A stretch of DNA of 10,669 nt from Physocladia obscura (Eukaryota > Chytridiomycota > Chytridiomycetes > Chytridiales > Chytriomycetaceae), in contig JADGJH010001326.1 in assembly GCA_027596945.1 (NCBI GenBank), positions 1 through 10,669 on the forward strand, written 5' to 3'. The translations under genes and the position numbers were made by a program. The number at the start of each line of letters is the position of its first letter. The first letter of the stretch is position 1. Shown one piece after another: positions 1-8,558 of this stretch. The notes beneath the pieces were generated by a model that was not told where the DNA came from, did not search any database, and saw only the letters and a program-made list of their open reading frames with translations.

Positions 1-174
1 AGATGTAACAAAGTAAAAGGATAGAAAGGGATAGAAATAAAGATAAAACAGAATAAAGAAGAGAAGAGGACACAAGTGGCAGAATTCAATCAATTTGTAA
101 GTCTGCTGTGGGTTTGACTATTTATAGTGTATTTACCATCACTTTGACATTTTCCCCTTAGAAAACTCATGACA

Positions 175-196
175 TCACATCAATGGGATGATGTGA
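175..196. repeat. 8+8 bp perfect inverted repeat
   Basis: TCACATCA (175-182) is repeated as its reverse complement TGATGTGA (189-196) around a 6 bp spacer. The arms also resemble a palindromic transcription-factor site. No gene start lies close by, so function is unknown. Confidence 0.5.
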
Positions 197-364
197 CACT
201 TGTCTGAAGGTATTTCAATGGTCCTTTTTACTGGTGCCATTTCATTGGTCCCTTTTCAATGGGATTCATCAATTCTATTTGTCAATTGGACAAAATGGTC
301 CATTGAACAAAATTGAAATTGGAATTTCTTCAATTACAAAAGATAATGAAAAATTGTTCATGGG

Positions 365-390
365 AATTCTTGTAACCAACAACAAGAATT
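365..390. repeat. 9+9 bp perfect inverted repeat
   Basis: AATTCTTGT (365-373) pairs with ACAAGAATT (382-390) across an 8 bp spacer. It sits in AT-rich DNA with other CAATT-type short repeats and may be only compositional. Confidence 0.45.
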
Positions 391-506
391 TCAAAGAACT
401 GAATTGAAAAGATTTTATATAAATAAAGATATCTATTATTGTATTGTGATAACTTATTTAAAACACCTCCTGCCATTATTCCATTCATCCAAAAGCACAA
501 TCCACG

Positions 507-530
507 CATTGTAAAGCGTTCTTTACAATG
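507..530. repeat. 10+10 bp perfect hairpin with CGTT loop
   Basis: CATTGTAAAG (507-516) and CTTTACAATG (521-530) are exact reverse complements around the four bases CGTT. A perfect 20-base stem match is unlikely by chance at one site, though AT-rich sequence raises the background. It could be a protein-binding palindrome or a remnant of a small transposon end; nothing nearby decides between them. Confidence 0.6.
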
Positions 531-830
531 ACTAATTGACACTATAAGTGTATATATGTGATTTAAATTGTATCTATCTTATAATTAAAGTTAATGTATT
601 GAAACAAATGAGAATTTGTTATATTGCATTATTGACACTCTGTGAGCATGAATGTGATATTTTTTTTATTGTAATAATGGTCATGGTCAATTAGTTGACG
701 TTGGAGCAAAATAAAGTAGATTGTAAATATCAAATTATAAATTTAAATGTATATTGAGAGTATTTATTGTGTGTTTCAACAGCATTGGTTGGAGTGATAA
801 TAAATAAAGAATACTAAATGATAATATTAC

Positions 831-1480
831 TCAAATGTTTGTGAGTCCATCGTGAATCCTTTTTGGATGATCAACACAAATTTCTTGAAGCCATTCACCT
901 CCAGTAAGTGAGGATGTTTGACATGCGACTTTGATAAGGTGATGGGACCAATACAAGATTAAAAATTGCTGCATGCACATATAATTAAGATTGCCAGGTG
1001 TGCATTTAGTATGGTGAGAATTCACCTTTTTTGAAGTTTTTCGTATCATTTCAAGGGTGTTTGGTGGAAGAAAGTTTCACAATTAACACAAATTCTATTC
1101 ATTGTTGCAAAAAGATAGAAAAAATAGCAAAGAAAAGTGCAAGAACAGATTCCTCTAAGAATGACAATAACATCAACAAAGATAAAAAATACAAAGAATG
1201 CATGGACAGACAAGCAAGTCAAATTTATAATTAACTCAGCGTCACTTGTTGTCACTGGAAGAGCATCAAATTGAGAAAGTATTGTTCTGATGATAGGCAG
1301 TTCGATTGTGTGCAAATCTTGATGTAAATAATTTGCTGGTTTTACTAGCTCTCCTCTCATCCACTTAATGAAAGGGTCACAGTAGGCATCAAGTGGCATT
1401 TGCAGTTGAAATATTGATTCTTTGTGTTCTAGAATTTCCAAAAATACTTTTTGTCTAACATTAGACAAAATCCAGCCCAA
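831..1480 (-). pseudogene. Broken minus-strand reading frame, unrecognised
   Basis: An open frame runs from 1480 down to a TGA at 1046-1048, and a second frame opens with an ATG at 1049-1047 that overlaps that TGA and runs down to 831. The first frame follows a TAG and has no ATG until about codon 29, so its true start is lost or spliced. The first part holds a conserved-looking stretch around MPLDAYCDPFIKW. Near the junction of the two frames, C-x2-C (ICVNC) is followed in the second frame by HHTKC, which could be the remains of one zinc finger split by a frameshift. A hydrophobic run lies between (about 1115-1200). I do not recognise the family. It is divergent from the polymerase gene at 1569 and may belong to the same element, or be chance open frames in AT-rich DNA. 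Confidence 0.33.
1449..1470. promoter_or_regulatory. Palindrome between divergent frames
   Basis: TTTTGTCTAA (1449-1458) and TTAGACAAAA (1461-1470) are perfect reverse complements with only CA between them. The half-site TTTTGTCT occurs again at 1487-1494, followed by GACAGAAAA, forming a second imperfect copy. The cluster lies at the 5' end of the minus-strand frame and about 100 bp before the polymerase-gene ATG at 1569, with an AT-rich TATA-like stretch (1548-1560) between. A divergent promoter/operator is an inference; a remnant transposon end is the alternative. Confidence 0.4.
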
Positions 1481-1568
1481 CTAACTTTTTGTCTGACAGA
1501 AAAGTTGGTCTTTTTTAAAAATAACTGAATTTATTTCAAAAACTTATTTTATTTTATAATACTAAACA

Positions 1569-3852
1569 ATGTTCTTGTTGGAAAGTGTATGTAATTTCCA
1601 CCAAAGTATACAGTTATTTGAACCAAATAATTATGCCCTGACTTACAAAAGGCAGTTTATTCCTTGTAAGAGAAGAAGTAGAACTATTTTAAACCAATTC
1701 AAGCTTGCTTGTAATGAAAAGGAGCACAAGCTGTTGCAGACACACATTGCCAATCTCATTGAGAACAATAAAGCAACAATTCTTGGTAACTATATTCTAA
1801 AGTTGGACAACACGTTCATCAAGAAAACTGACAAGGCAATGAAGCAACTTCAAAACAGGGGTATGGAAGTTGTTCATAATGGTTTGAAAAGAAGGAGGCC
1901 AGATTCACCTGAATCATCAAGAAAGGAGCAACAAATGGACATTTTAATGAAAAGAAAAAGACCAAATATTCCATTTGATGCTCAAAAAAAAAGACATGTT
2001 GACTATGCAATGTACTATCTTCCAACTCTCTTCTCACAAAGATTAATTGTTACATATGAGTTCAAGTATGTTATAAATTATGGAGATTACAATTACGAAG
2101 ACAGCAAGACTGGAATAATTCAAGACAGTCCTGACCATTTGATTGAGCAACATCTTGATACTCTGACAAAAGAGTATGCTGAGAGACAGCCATATGACTG
2201 TGATATTTTGGAGATTGATTACACCACACAACCTGTTCCATACCAACAATTTGCACTTGAAGAACAACAAATGTATGGAGCGGTATTGTCATATTATTCA
2301 TTAAAAGTTGACTCAAACTCAACAAACAATAGGGACTGTGTTTACCAATTCTTGATGTATGCAAATGCATGCTCAAGTCACTTTAAAACATTAAAACATG
2401 AAGTACTTCTCTCCATCTTCGAAGAAGCACACACTGATTCAGGTGTTTTGACAAATCAAGTTAAAGTATTCTGTCATCGATTTGGTATCAGCTTGAATGC
2501 ACTCAACATGGAAATGAAAAAGTTCAGTCAATTCATTCCTCAAAATAGAAATCATCATGCACCAGCATTAATTTTTTTAGTAGCCAACAATCACATGTAT
2601 CCAATCTTAGATAAAGAAATGAGAAGGTTGCCTCTGAGAAATTGAAAGGCTCCAATGACAATCTAGTTTTCAAAACTAAAGTGAAATCAAAGAGTTCATT
2701 TGATGGGGAAGTGCATACTCTACTGAATGCTCCCTATGAAAGTATTTTTTTTACTTGAAAATTGCAATGTTGTATACACCAACAAAACTGATTTGAAAGA
2801 GCTTGTTGTCTTTTTAGCAAGAAAAGAGGAAACAATATACAAGACCAAGAGTCATGGTGGATACATTGTCAGAATTGAGTGCAAGAATATTGTAATAATT
2901 GAAGTCAACAAACATTATGAACAAGCTCTAGCTGCTTAAAAATCTCTCTTGATACCATTTAGAAATCAAAATCTTATATCTTTAGTATGTGAAGCTTTTG
3001 AGATTTACAAGCAGGATGATAAAATAGAAAGTATGTTCAACAAGAACACTCACAAGGTGTTTTTCAATTGTGTAAAAGGCCCCATTGTTGAGACATTCTA
3101 TGAGCCATCACCAAATGCTAAGTTGAAGGCTTACAACATTCAAAAGTGTCATTCAGCTTGTTTAAGTGTTAAAAACACTGAACTGTGGTGCGTCTATGGA
3201 ATTTTTGATGAAATCAGGCCATTTTCTGGTAAACTAAGAACAGGTTGGTATTATGTAGAGACAGAAAATACATTTCCATTGAGAGGAAAAAGATGGTATC
3301 CTTGTCATATTATTGCTGAATGTCTAGAACTTGGAGTGGCAATGAACATTGTTTACAAACTGATTCCAAGCAAAACATTAAAACCAGATTACTTTAATGA
3401 CTTTGTAAAAAGAATTTATGACAAGTGTGGCAATGATAATGGTAAAAGCATGGTAAGCTGCTTTGTAGGCTGTCTCAATAAAAAATATGAAACAAAACAA
3501 ATAGACAAATTTACAATGAGTTTCAATGATGTAGCAAGATACTATTTCTTGAATAAAAATGCAAGTTACTCATGTATTGCTGAAGACTTGAAATTATATC
3601 ATGTCAAAATTAAATCAGAGAAACTGAAGCATCAAAATTTGATTCCAATTTACTGGCAGATTATTGACAATGGAAACATGATGTTGTACAAACTAGCAAT
3701 GAAAATGGCTGGAACAATTGTTTGATTAAAAACAGACAGTGTTATTGTTGAGGATGGTAATGACGCTGATTGTGAACCACAGATTGGAAATTATTGTTTA
3801 GAAAAGCTTCCAGACAAGTATGAAGTCAAAGGATCCTTTCATAGTAATTATG
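1569..3852 (+). pseudogene. Family-B DNA polymerase, broken (5' part of polymerase-helicase gene)
   Basis: The ATG at 1569 has A at -3 and opens 358 uninterrupted codons. These carry two basic, NLS-like patches (GLKRRRP near residue 105, MKRKRP near 127) and a segment from DCVYQFL (about residue 256) to ALIFLVANNHMYPI. A frameshift near 2640 and another at the T-run near 2744-2751 lead into frames ending at TAA 2937-2939 and TGA 3723-3725. I read polymerase motifs as follows: motif A as YNIQKC, with Asn (3135-3137) where the catalytic Asp is expected; motif B as K-SMV-S-CFVG (3444-3470), with the spacing of Kx3NSxYG but Ser for Asn; motif C as KTDSV (TDS at 3732-3740), just after the TGA. The layout resembles polymerases of protein-primed or viral DNA elements. 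Damaged catalytic residues, three kinds of stop and shifts mean it is inactive. It appears to have been continuous with the helicase that follows. Confidence 0.68.
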
Positions 3853-3864
3853 TTTTTTTTTTTT
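3853..3864 (+). repeat. T12 homopolymer at a frame change
   Basis: Twelve consecutive T lie where the polymerase frame stops and the helicase frame takes over. A one-base slip in this run would connect the two frames, so it is the likely site of the indel. A sequencing error in the run is the alternative. Confidence 0.6.
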
Positions 3865-4313
3865 GAGTTGAGAGAGGGTCTCTTTTATCCCACTGAAAAA
3901 AGATTACAAGGAAGACTCATTACTGGGCTTGCAGGTACAGGTAAATCAACAGAACTAAAAGAAACAACCAAACTGTTAGATAAGAGGACATATATTCTCT
4001 TTGCAAGTACAAACAAAGCAGCACAATTGATTCAAGGACAGACTGTGCATCACTTTTTTCACATTGACAAAATGATGGTAAATGCAATCTCAGTGAAGCA
4101 TTGAAAGCAGCAATAAAGTATAAATATATTTTCATTGATGAAGTCAGCATGTTGAAATCAAGTGCATATGAAGTCTTTTATTATGTCAAACTGCATTCCA
4201 AAGTAAATTTTGTTTTGGTTGGTGACTACAAGTAGCTTGGTGGGATTGAAAGGCTAAGGCCAAAGTATATTGACTCAACAGCATTAAAAGAGATTTTTGA
4301 AAATAGTATGACA

Positions 4314-4633
4314 GAGTTACTTATTTATCACAGGTCAGACAACACAGTGTCAGAGTTGTTTGACACAGTTAATTAGTTGAAACCAAGTGACTTTGACAAT
4401 AGACATTTATTTACAAGAGTTAATCTGTTGTATACAAATGAAAAACGTAAACAAATCAATGACATCATGATGCAACAAGATAAACTTAAGAAGAAGAAAA
4501 TGATTAAAATAGAAGAAAATAAGGATGACCCAACCTCACAGCAAGTATTGTTGATGGTTGGGACCCCTATTATTACACATAGAAACTACAAGTCCCTGAA
4601 GATTGTAAATTGTGCAACATATTTAGTTCAAAG
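4314..4633 (+). repeat. Tandem duplication, copy A (inside helicase)
   Basis: This ~320 bp segment is repeated almost directly after itself (copy B, 4641-4959), offset 327 bp for the first half and 326 for the second. It covers the HRSDN segment, a Lys-rich helix and the VGTPIITHRN segment. Copy A stays open after its TAG at 4374-4376. The VGTPIITHRN segment is where the intact gene would continue to motif V, so copy A is the surplus or the rearranged one. Confidence 0.9.
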
Positions 4634-4640
4634 TATAACC

Positions 4641-4959
4641 AAGTTACTTATAAATCACAGGTCAGACAACACAGTTTCTGAGTTGTTTGACAAGGTTTAC
4701 TAGTTGAAACCAAGTGACTTTGAAAATAGACATGTTTTTACAAGAGTTAATCTGTCATATAAAAATGCAAAACGTAAACAAATCAATGAAATCATGATGC
4801 AACGAGATAAACTAAAAAAGAAGAAATAATTAAAATAGAAGCAAATAAAGATGATCCAAACTCACAGCAGGTATTATTGATGGTTGGTACTCCAGTTATT
4901 GCACATAGAAACTACAAGTCCCTGAAAATAGTGAATTGTGCAACATATTCAGTTCAAAA
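4641..4959 (+). repeat. Tandem duplication, copy B (inside helicase)
   Basis: Second copy of the 4314-4633 segment, differing at scattered sites and by one missing base near 4825 (AAGAAGAAAT against AAGAAGAAAATG in copy A), which shifts the frame. It keeps the TAG before LKPSDF at 4701-4703, as in copy A, so this stop arose before the duplication. Its 3' end leads into the genuine continuation toward motif V. Confidence 0.9.
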
Positions 4960-5324
4960 GATTGAGCCTCTGATATTACTTGAAGATACCTTAACAAAGG
5001 AGACAATAGAGATGAAAGCTGAACAGTGCCAGCTATACTTTAAACTATTGTTTAACTGTCCATACGATGCAAGGGGATTCTATCAGAGAGCCATTTACAA
5101 TACACGAGTGGAACAAAATGGAAGATGATATGTGGTACACTGCAATAAGTAGAACTACTAAAAAGGAATACATTTAGGTAGTTGATGACAGCATAAAACA
5201 CAAATTAACAAAGAACACTAACTTTAACAAGATTAAGCAAAGAAAAAAAAGGGAATGTGACATGAAAGATGACCTCAAAAGAAAGAGGATAGAAGCAATT
5301 CAAGTAATCAATTACATTGTTTGA

Positions 5325-5589
5325 AAGGGATGTTCTGATGAGTATTGTTTGAAGCAGACTTTCTTGAATAGAAACAAGTTACTTGAACATCTTGGAACCT
5401 GATGGTAATATAATGAAGGGATATGAGATAGACCACATCAAGCCAAGATGCCAGCACACCACTGATGAAGACTTCAAGAATATAAAAGCTCATTGGAACC
5501 TGCGTCTGATTTTGAGGAAAGAGAATAATGAGTTGGGCCAAAAATTACAAAATAAATGTGCCATCTGGAAAAATTTTTCCAATAATTAA
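5325..5589 (+). pseudogene. HNH-type endonuclease module
   Basis: Between TGA stops at 5322-5324 and 5400-5402 lies a Cys-containing lead (GCSDEYCLKQTF). The frame then shifts by one into an open frame that runs to TAA 5587-5589. It contains YEIDHIKPRC, then NLRLIL about 20 residues later, then RKENNELGQK: the D-H, N and N-x3-G-x-K pattern of HNH nucleases, in which the His is the general base and the fold holds one metal ion. There is no ATG close enough to make a sensible independent start, and the module follows the helicase with no intergenic gap, so it was probably the C-terminal domain of the polymerase-helicase protein. A role in cutting DNA for element transfer or recombination is inference. 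Confidence 0.6.
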
Positions 5590-5632
5590 AATCTTTTGCC
5601 ATATTATAAAAATGGAACAAATAGTTAACTAA

Positions 5633-6419
5633 TCAGTTAATTTAAAACACTCTGACTTGTCATACTCTGTTTGCCTTGAAAACATCAATTTTCCAATTAT
5701 TCAATATGCCAATGATTCAAATCCCCACTTTGTTTACATCAAATGCTGCCATAGATTAGGCCAAAAGTGTCTGCAGTGCAAAACTGAGTCTTTGTTTCAT
5801 AATTAACAGTTGCAGGTTTTATTAATACCATTATTGGAATGAAAACTGTAAAATGAGGGTCTTCAAATGGAACTTGAATGAACACATCGATGATTGTGAC
5901 TATGAGAAACACAAGTGCTTTATGTGCCAACACAAAGTAATCTCAAGAAAAACAATGCAGAGTTACTTTGAAACAAGATGCAAGGCTCAAATTATTGACA
6001 GAAACATGTCACAGATAGAATTACATGAATGGCATTCTGAGAAACAAGGATACAAGTTAAATTTAAATGAAGGACCAGTTGATGGAGTGTTAACAACACA
6101 TGATGCAGTTGTCCTAGTTTACAAGAACAAATGCAACAAGTGGGTGATTTGTGCATTGTCATTGACCAAACTTCCAACAACAATAACCATTACAATGATA
6201 AAGACTCTTTCAAATGGAGGTATGTCAGAGAATATAACCCACATGCAATGCGCCGCCAACTTGAATGAACCTGTGTTCATGGAATTGGAAACATGTGATG
6301 TTGTCTTTATCAACGCCAAGCGAGTCCAAGAAAAGACAGAAGGTGGTGATAGAATTCAGGACTTTTTAGGCCGCATGTTTGCTTCTGATAGAGCTCCAGT
6401 ACAAGCATTCTCCGACTAA
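5633..6419 (+). pseudogene. RING plus TRAF-type zinc-finger protein, broken
   Basis: The 5' part (open 5633-5806, no ATG) ends in IKCCHRLGQKCLQCKTES, which looks like the second half of a RING finger; an earlier YSVCLEN could be its first pair with one Cys turned to Tyr. After TAA 5804-5806 the frame changes and, from about 5826, reads NCKMRVFKWNLNEH, then DDC, then KCFMC, then SYFETRC. This is the C..H..C, C-x2-C pattern of a TRAF-type zinc finger, with Tyr (TAC 5964-5966) where the fourth-site His is expected. An ATG at 5853 starts 188 open codons ending at 6419. The last ~125 residues match nothing I know. RING/TRAF proteins usually act as ubiquitin ligases or adaptors; in this context it may have been cargo of the element. 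Not functional as it stands. Confidence 0.5.
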
Positions 6420-6444
6420 CTTACAGGATTCAAGTTAAGTGAGT

Positions 6445-6834
6445 ATGGAGGCAAAAATAATAATACAATGCCAAATTTGTTGTAAGCTTCTTTTATTCAA
6501 AGATCTTTATGGATTGCACCATTATTTAACGCAAAAATGCTTTCAGGTAGTGGAAAGTGATTCATTTTTGGAAGCTGTTCATTTTGATCTTAGAAAACAG
6601 AAAACCACAAAAAAACTGAAATAATTACAAACCAAACCTTCTGTCAGCCATTCCAAGAAATTATCTGAGTTTATAGCTTTTTCTTTAATTGAGAATAATA
6701 TCAAATCATTAAGTGAAAGCACTCCAACTACTGAATGTCCAATTCTGGAAACAAATGGGCTAGTTTTTCTTGCATGCAGTCTGACTCAGCCATATCACCA
6801 GTGCCTCAGGAGGGTTTTTTTGGCTAACAGCTGA
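6445..6834 (+). pseudogene. Small zinc-finger protein, interrupted
   Basis: Starts 25 bp after the RING/TRAF frame, at ATG 6445 (an in-frame GTG lies at 6439). Residues 8-32 hold CQICCKLLLFKDLYGLHHYL and a further Cys (TQKC), a C-x2-C ... H ... C zinc-finger-like array. A TAA at 6622-6624 ends it after 59 codons. The same frame then stays open for another 69 codons to TGA 6832-6834, with a Ser/Thr-rich part followed by a hydrophobic end. The simplest reading is one ~129-residue gene broken by a single Gln-to-stop (CAA to TAA) change. The finger may bind DNA or RNA. It shares strand and decay style with the element and is probably its last gene. Confidence 0.4.
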
Positions 6835-7784
6835 TTTGTTTGCAAATACTAGTTGATTTGGTACAAATTGGCCAATTAAAAATTTAAACAATGGATGATC
6901 TGCTTTGTTTCATTCAACTGCAGTAACAGCAAACTAAAGAAATAAATAGCCATTACTCTTCTTTTGTCACATTCAGTAATTCATTTGCTTGTGATTGAAG
7001 CAATACCACAATGTTGTAATACTAATGCAAATTCCAGACACCAAAAACACTTACTCAACAAGCTCATCCAGTACCGGCCAGTCCTGTTTGGCATTAAAGC
7101 ACAAATATGCTGGTGTACATATGTGCGTGCATGTTTTTTTTTGTAATCAATGATAACAAGGAAGACAATCATACCTCAAAAATCTGAGCCTCCAGAAATT
7201 GCCATCTTCCAGTCTTTGGCCCAGCAAAAGGATTTCAAATTGTCTCAAACCATGTATAATACTTCTATATTTGGTGAATTAATGATATGTTAACATATAA
7301 CCAATCAGCAGCTTGATTGAAGCTGTATCCATTCAGTTTCAACTAAACAATTCTCCAAAGAACTGGGTCAGGATGTTGGACATACCCTATTCTGTATATA
7401 TGGTTCATTTAGTAAGTTTGACTGTGTTTGGCAGTGGCTAGTATAGGCAAGTATGGGGCAGTACATACATTTTTTTCAATTTTTTCTTCATTTGTCAAAA
7501 GATTTGAAAACAGTTGTAAAAAATTTTTTAATGGCCTTGCTGTTATTCAAATATAATCCCGTTTGCTTTTCTCTTTGATAGTCTTTATAATTTTCCGAAG
7601 CTTTTTTAGAAAAACTTGCATTTCAACAGCTGTATTCTTATTTTCCACAGTATTTTCCATTTTGCAATTCTCGGTCTGAGGCAGCTCCTTTGTTTTGGGC
7701 CAGTAAGTCTGGCTTGCTGTATGCTGATGCAGCAGCCTCCGTAGCCAGAGTCATTCCATACTAGCCAGTTGGGAAACGGAGCAT
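6835..7784. other. AT-rich spacer, no gene seen
   Basis: Short open frames on either strand (for example 6964-7146) lack motifs. There is a T10 run at 7133-7142. No terminal inverted repeat matching the left flank could be found by eye, so the right edge of the decayed element is probably somewhere in this stretch but is not defined. From about 7670 on the base composition moves toward higher GC. Confidence 0.5.
7638..7754 (-). CDS. Possible 38-codon first exon or small ORF
   Basis: On the minus strand, an ATG at 7754-7752 opens 38 codons (beginning MTLATEAAASAY, Ala-rich and then polar) to TAA 7640-7638. It faces away from the CpG island just to its right, as a divergently transcribed gene would. 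I see no convincing splice donor that extends it and no known domain. Chance is the main alternative. Confidence 0.15.
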   Translation of the reverse strand: MTLATEAAASAYSKPDLLAQNKGAASDRELQNGKYCGK

Positions 7785-8485
7785 TTCGACGAGATGATCA
7801 TGGTTAAGCCATCTAGGATGGGTAAATCCCGGCGAACAGGCACACTGAAGTACTCCGACAAGACTTCAGAAGCCTGTGGTGATGTCAGCACCAAGCCAAT
7901 TACTGCCACAAAAAAAAGCCGGAAAGTGGCGGCCTCAAAGAGAGAATGGTCAGTGGTAGACTCTTCTTTAATTACGTGCTCGCACAATTCCAACGACACG
8001 CTCGCGACTAATTGTGTGCCGCACACAACTGTCGCGAATCCGTGGTTACCGTTGATCCGGTTTCCGTTGTCCCTGTCGATGCTCCTTCCAGGACGACCTC
8101 ACTGGCTACATTCAGGGACACCCGTCCCCGACACAATCCCGCCGCCGCGTTAATCCCCCACCACAACCACAGCTACGCCAGGCGCGCAACAGCAGTGACC
8201 GCTTGCCTGTTGTTAGTTATGGTTGGAAAAGGGGACCTTCTGTACTTCTGCCGAAGCGATTTTTGACAAATTCCTGTTTTGAATTTGCAATCAGTTCCAC
8301 TACGTTCGAGGATATTTTCTTGCTATTCTGTTGTTTGTCGATGTAAGTCGTTCGAAATTATGAGGCTGCGGACAAGGAAGAATCTTGCTGTTTTGTGTTC
8401 ATGCTGTGGTTTCAAAAGAAAATTGTAAAAATCGATTCATAACAAAACTGATTTTGTTAGACGGACGCTCGACACGTATGTTGTT
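7785..8485. promoter_or_regulatory. CpG island upstream of F-box gene
   Basis: By hand count there are about 40 CpG in the ~560 bases from 7780, near or above expectation, whereas the 1569-6420 region has only some 20 in ~4.8 kb. Clusters such as CGACACGCTCGCGAC (from 7993) and CCCGCCGCCGCG (from 8139) stand out. An island of retained CpG in depleted DNA usually marks an unmethylated promoter. It precedes the F-box gene ATG by about 180 bp at its nearest edge and could also serve a leftward transcript. Confidence 0.6.
7794..8153 (+). CDS. Hypothetical 119-residue ORF in CpG island
   Basis: ATG 7794 opens 119 codons to TAA. The first ~55 residues are rich in Lys, Ser and Thr with basic patches (GKSRRTG, TKKSRKVAASKRE). 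The rest is Pro/Leu-rich. A second plus-strand frame overlaps it from about 8012 and stays open to 8266, so a spliced or frameshifted gene is possible. No domain is recognised. Open frames in GC-richer DNA are common by chance, so coding is uncertain. Confidence 0.22.
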   Translation: MIMVKPSRMGKSRRTGTLKYSDKTSEACGDVSTKPITATKKSRKVAASKREWSVVDSSLITCSHNSNDTLATNCVPHTTVANPWLPLIRFPLSLSMLLPGRPHWLHSGTPVPDTIPPPR

Positions 8486-8558
8486 CTGCTTTTAACTTAA
8501 TCTCAATGCAATAAGCTGAAGTGTTCTGTTTCCAAGCATTGGCCTGCTGCTCAATATA

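Larger units (their letters stand above)
1..830. other. AT-rich non-coding stretch
   Basis: No convincing gene is visible here. The first ~75 bases are strongly purine-rich. Positions 195-330 repeat variants of a CAATGGTCC / CATTGGTCCC / ATGGTCCATTG theme, which looks like degenerate short repeats. Three short inverted repeats (listed separately) lie at 175-196, 365-390 and 507-530. A minus-strand open frame at 330-542 has no ATG at its start and no recognisable motif. The stretch may be host intergenic DNA or the outer part of the decayed element that follows; I could not find its boundary. Confidence 0.5.
3865..5321 (+). pseudogene. Superfamily-1 (Pif1/RecD-like) DNA helicase, broken
   Basis: All main SF1 motifs can be seen, spread over frames. 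Motif I is GLAGTGKST (3925-3951), Ia is LFASTNKAA, and II is FIDEVSML (Asp-Glu at 4137-4142). Motif III is GDYK-stop-L, where TAG 4233-4235 occupies the Gln of GDxxQL. An HRSDN segment, a VGTPIITHRN segment, motif V TVHTMQGDS (from 5055) and motif VI YTAISRTT follow. Frames shift near 4067-4072, inside the second copy of a tandem duplication (about 4830), and near 5050. TAG stops also occur at 4374, 4701 and 5175. After motif VI comes a Lys/Arg-rich, probably coiled segment. Such helicases unwind DNA ahead of replication; joined to a family-B polymerase it suggests a self-replicating element. Pif1-like versus RecD-like cannot be settled by eye. Confidence 0.8.

Noticed and set aside
1031..1234. 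67-codon plus-strand Lys/Asn-rich frame
   Set aside because: It begins at TTG, is low in complexity and lies opposite the broken minus-strand frame; coding is not supported.
1819..2376. Minus-strand frames opposite the polymerase N-terminal region
   Set aside because: They overlap a 358-codon plus-strand frame with recognisable conserved segments and show no domain of their own.
4233..5177. TAG read as glutamine (recoded stop)
   Set aside because: Several TAGs sit where Gln is expected, but TAA and TGA stops and several frameshifts interrupt the same gene, and the F-box gene ends in TAG. Pseudogene decay explains all of this without recoding.
1..7784. Terminal inverted repeats or target-site duplications bounding the element
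   Set aside because: No matching ends could be found by eye in either flank, so no boundary is claimed.
7751..8026. 91-codon minus-strand frame in the CpG island
   Set aside because: It starts at GTG rather than ATG, has no internal ATG until near its end and no recognisable motif.
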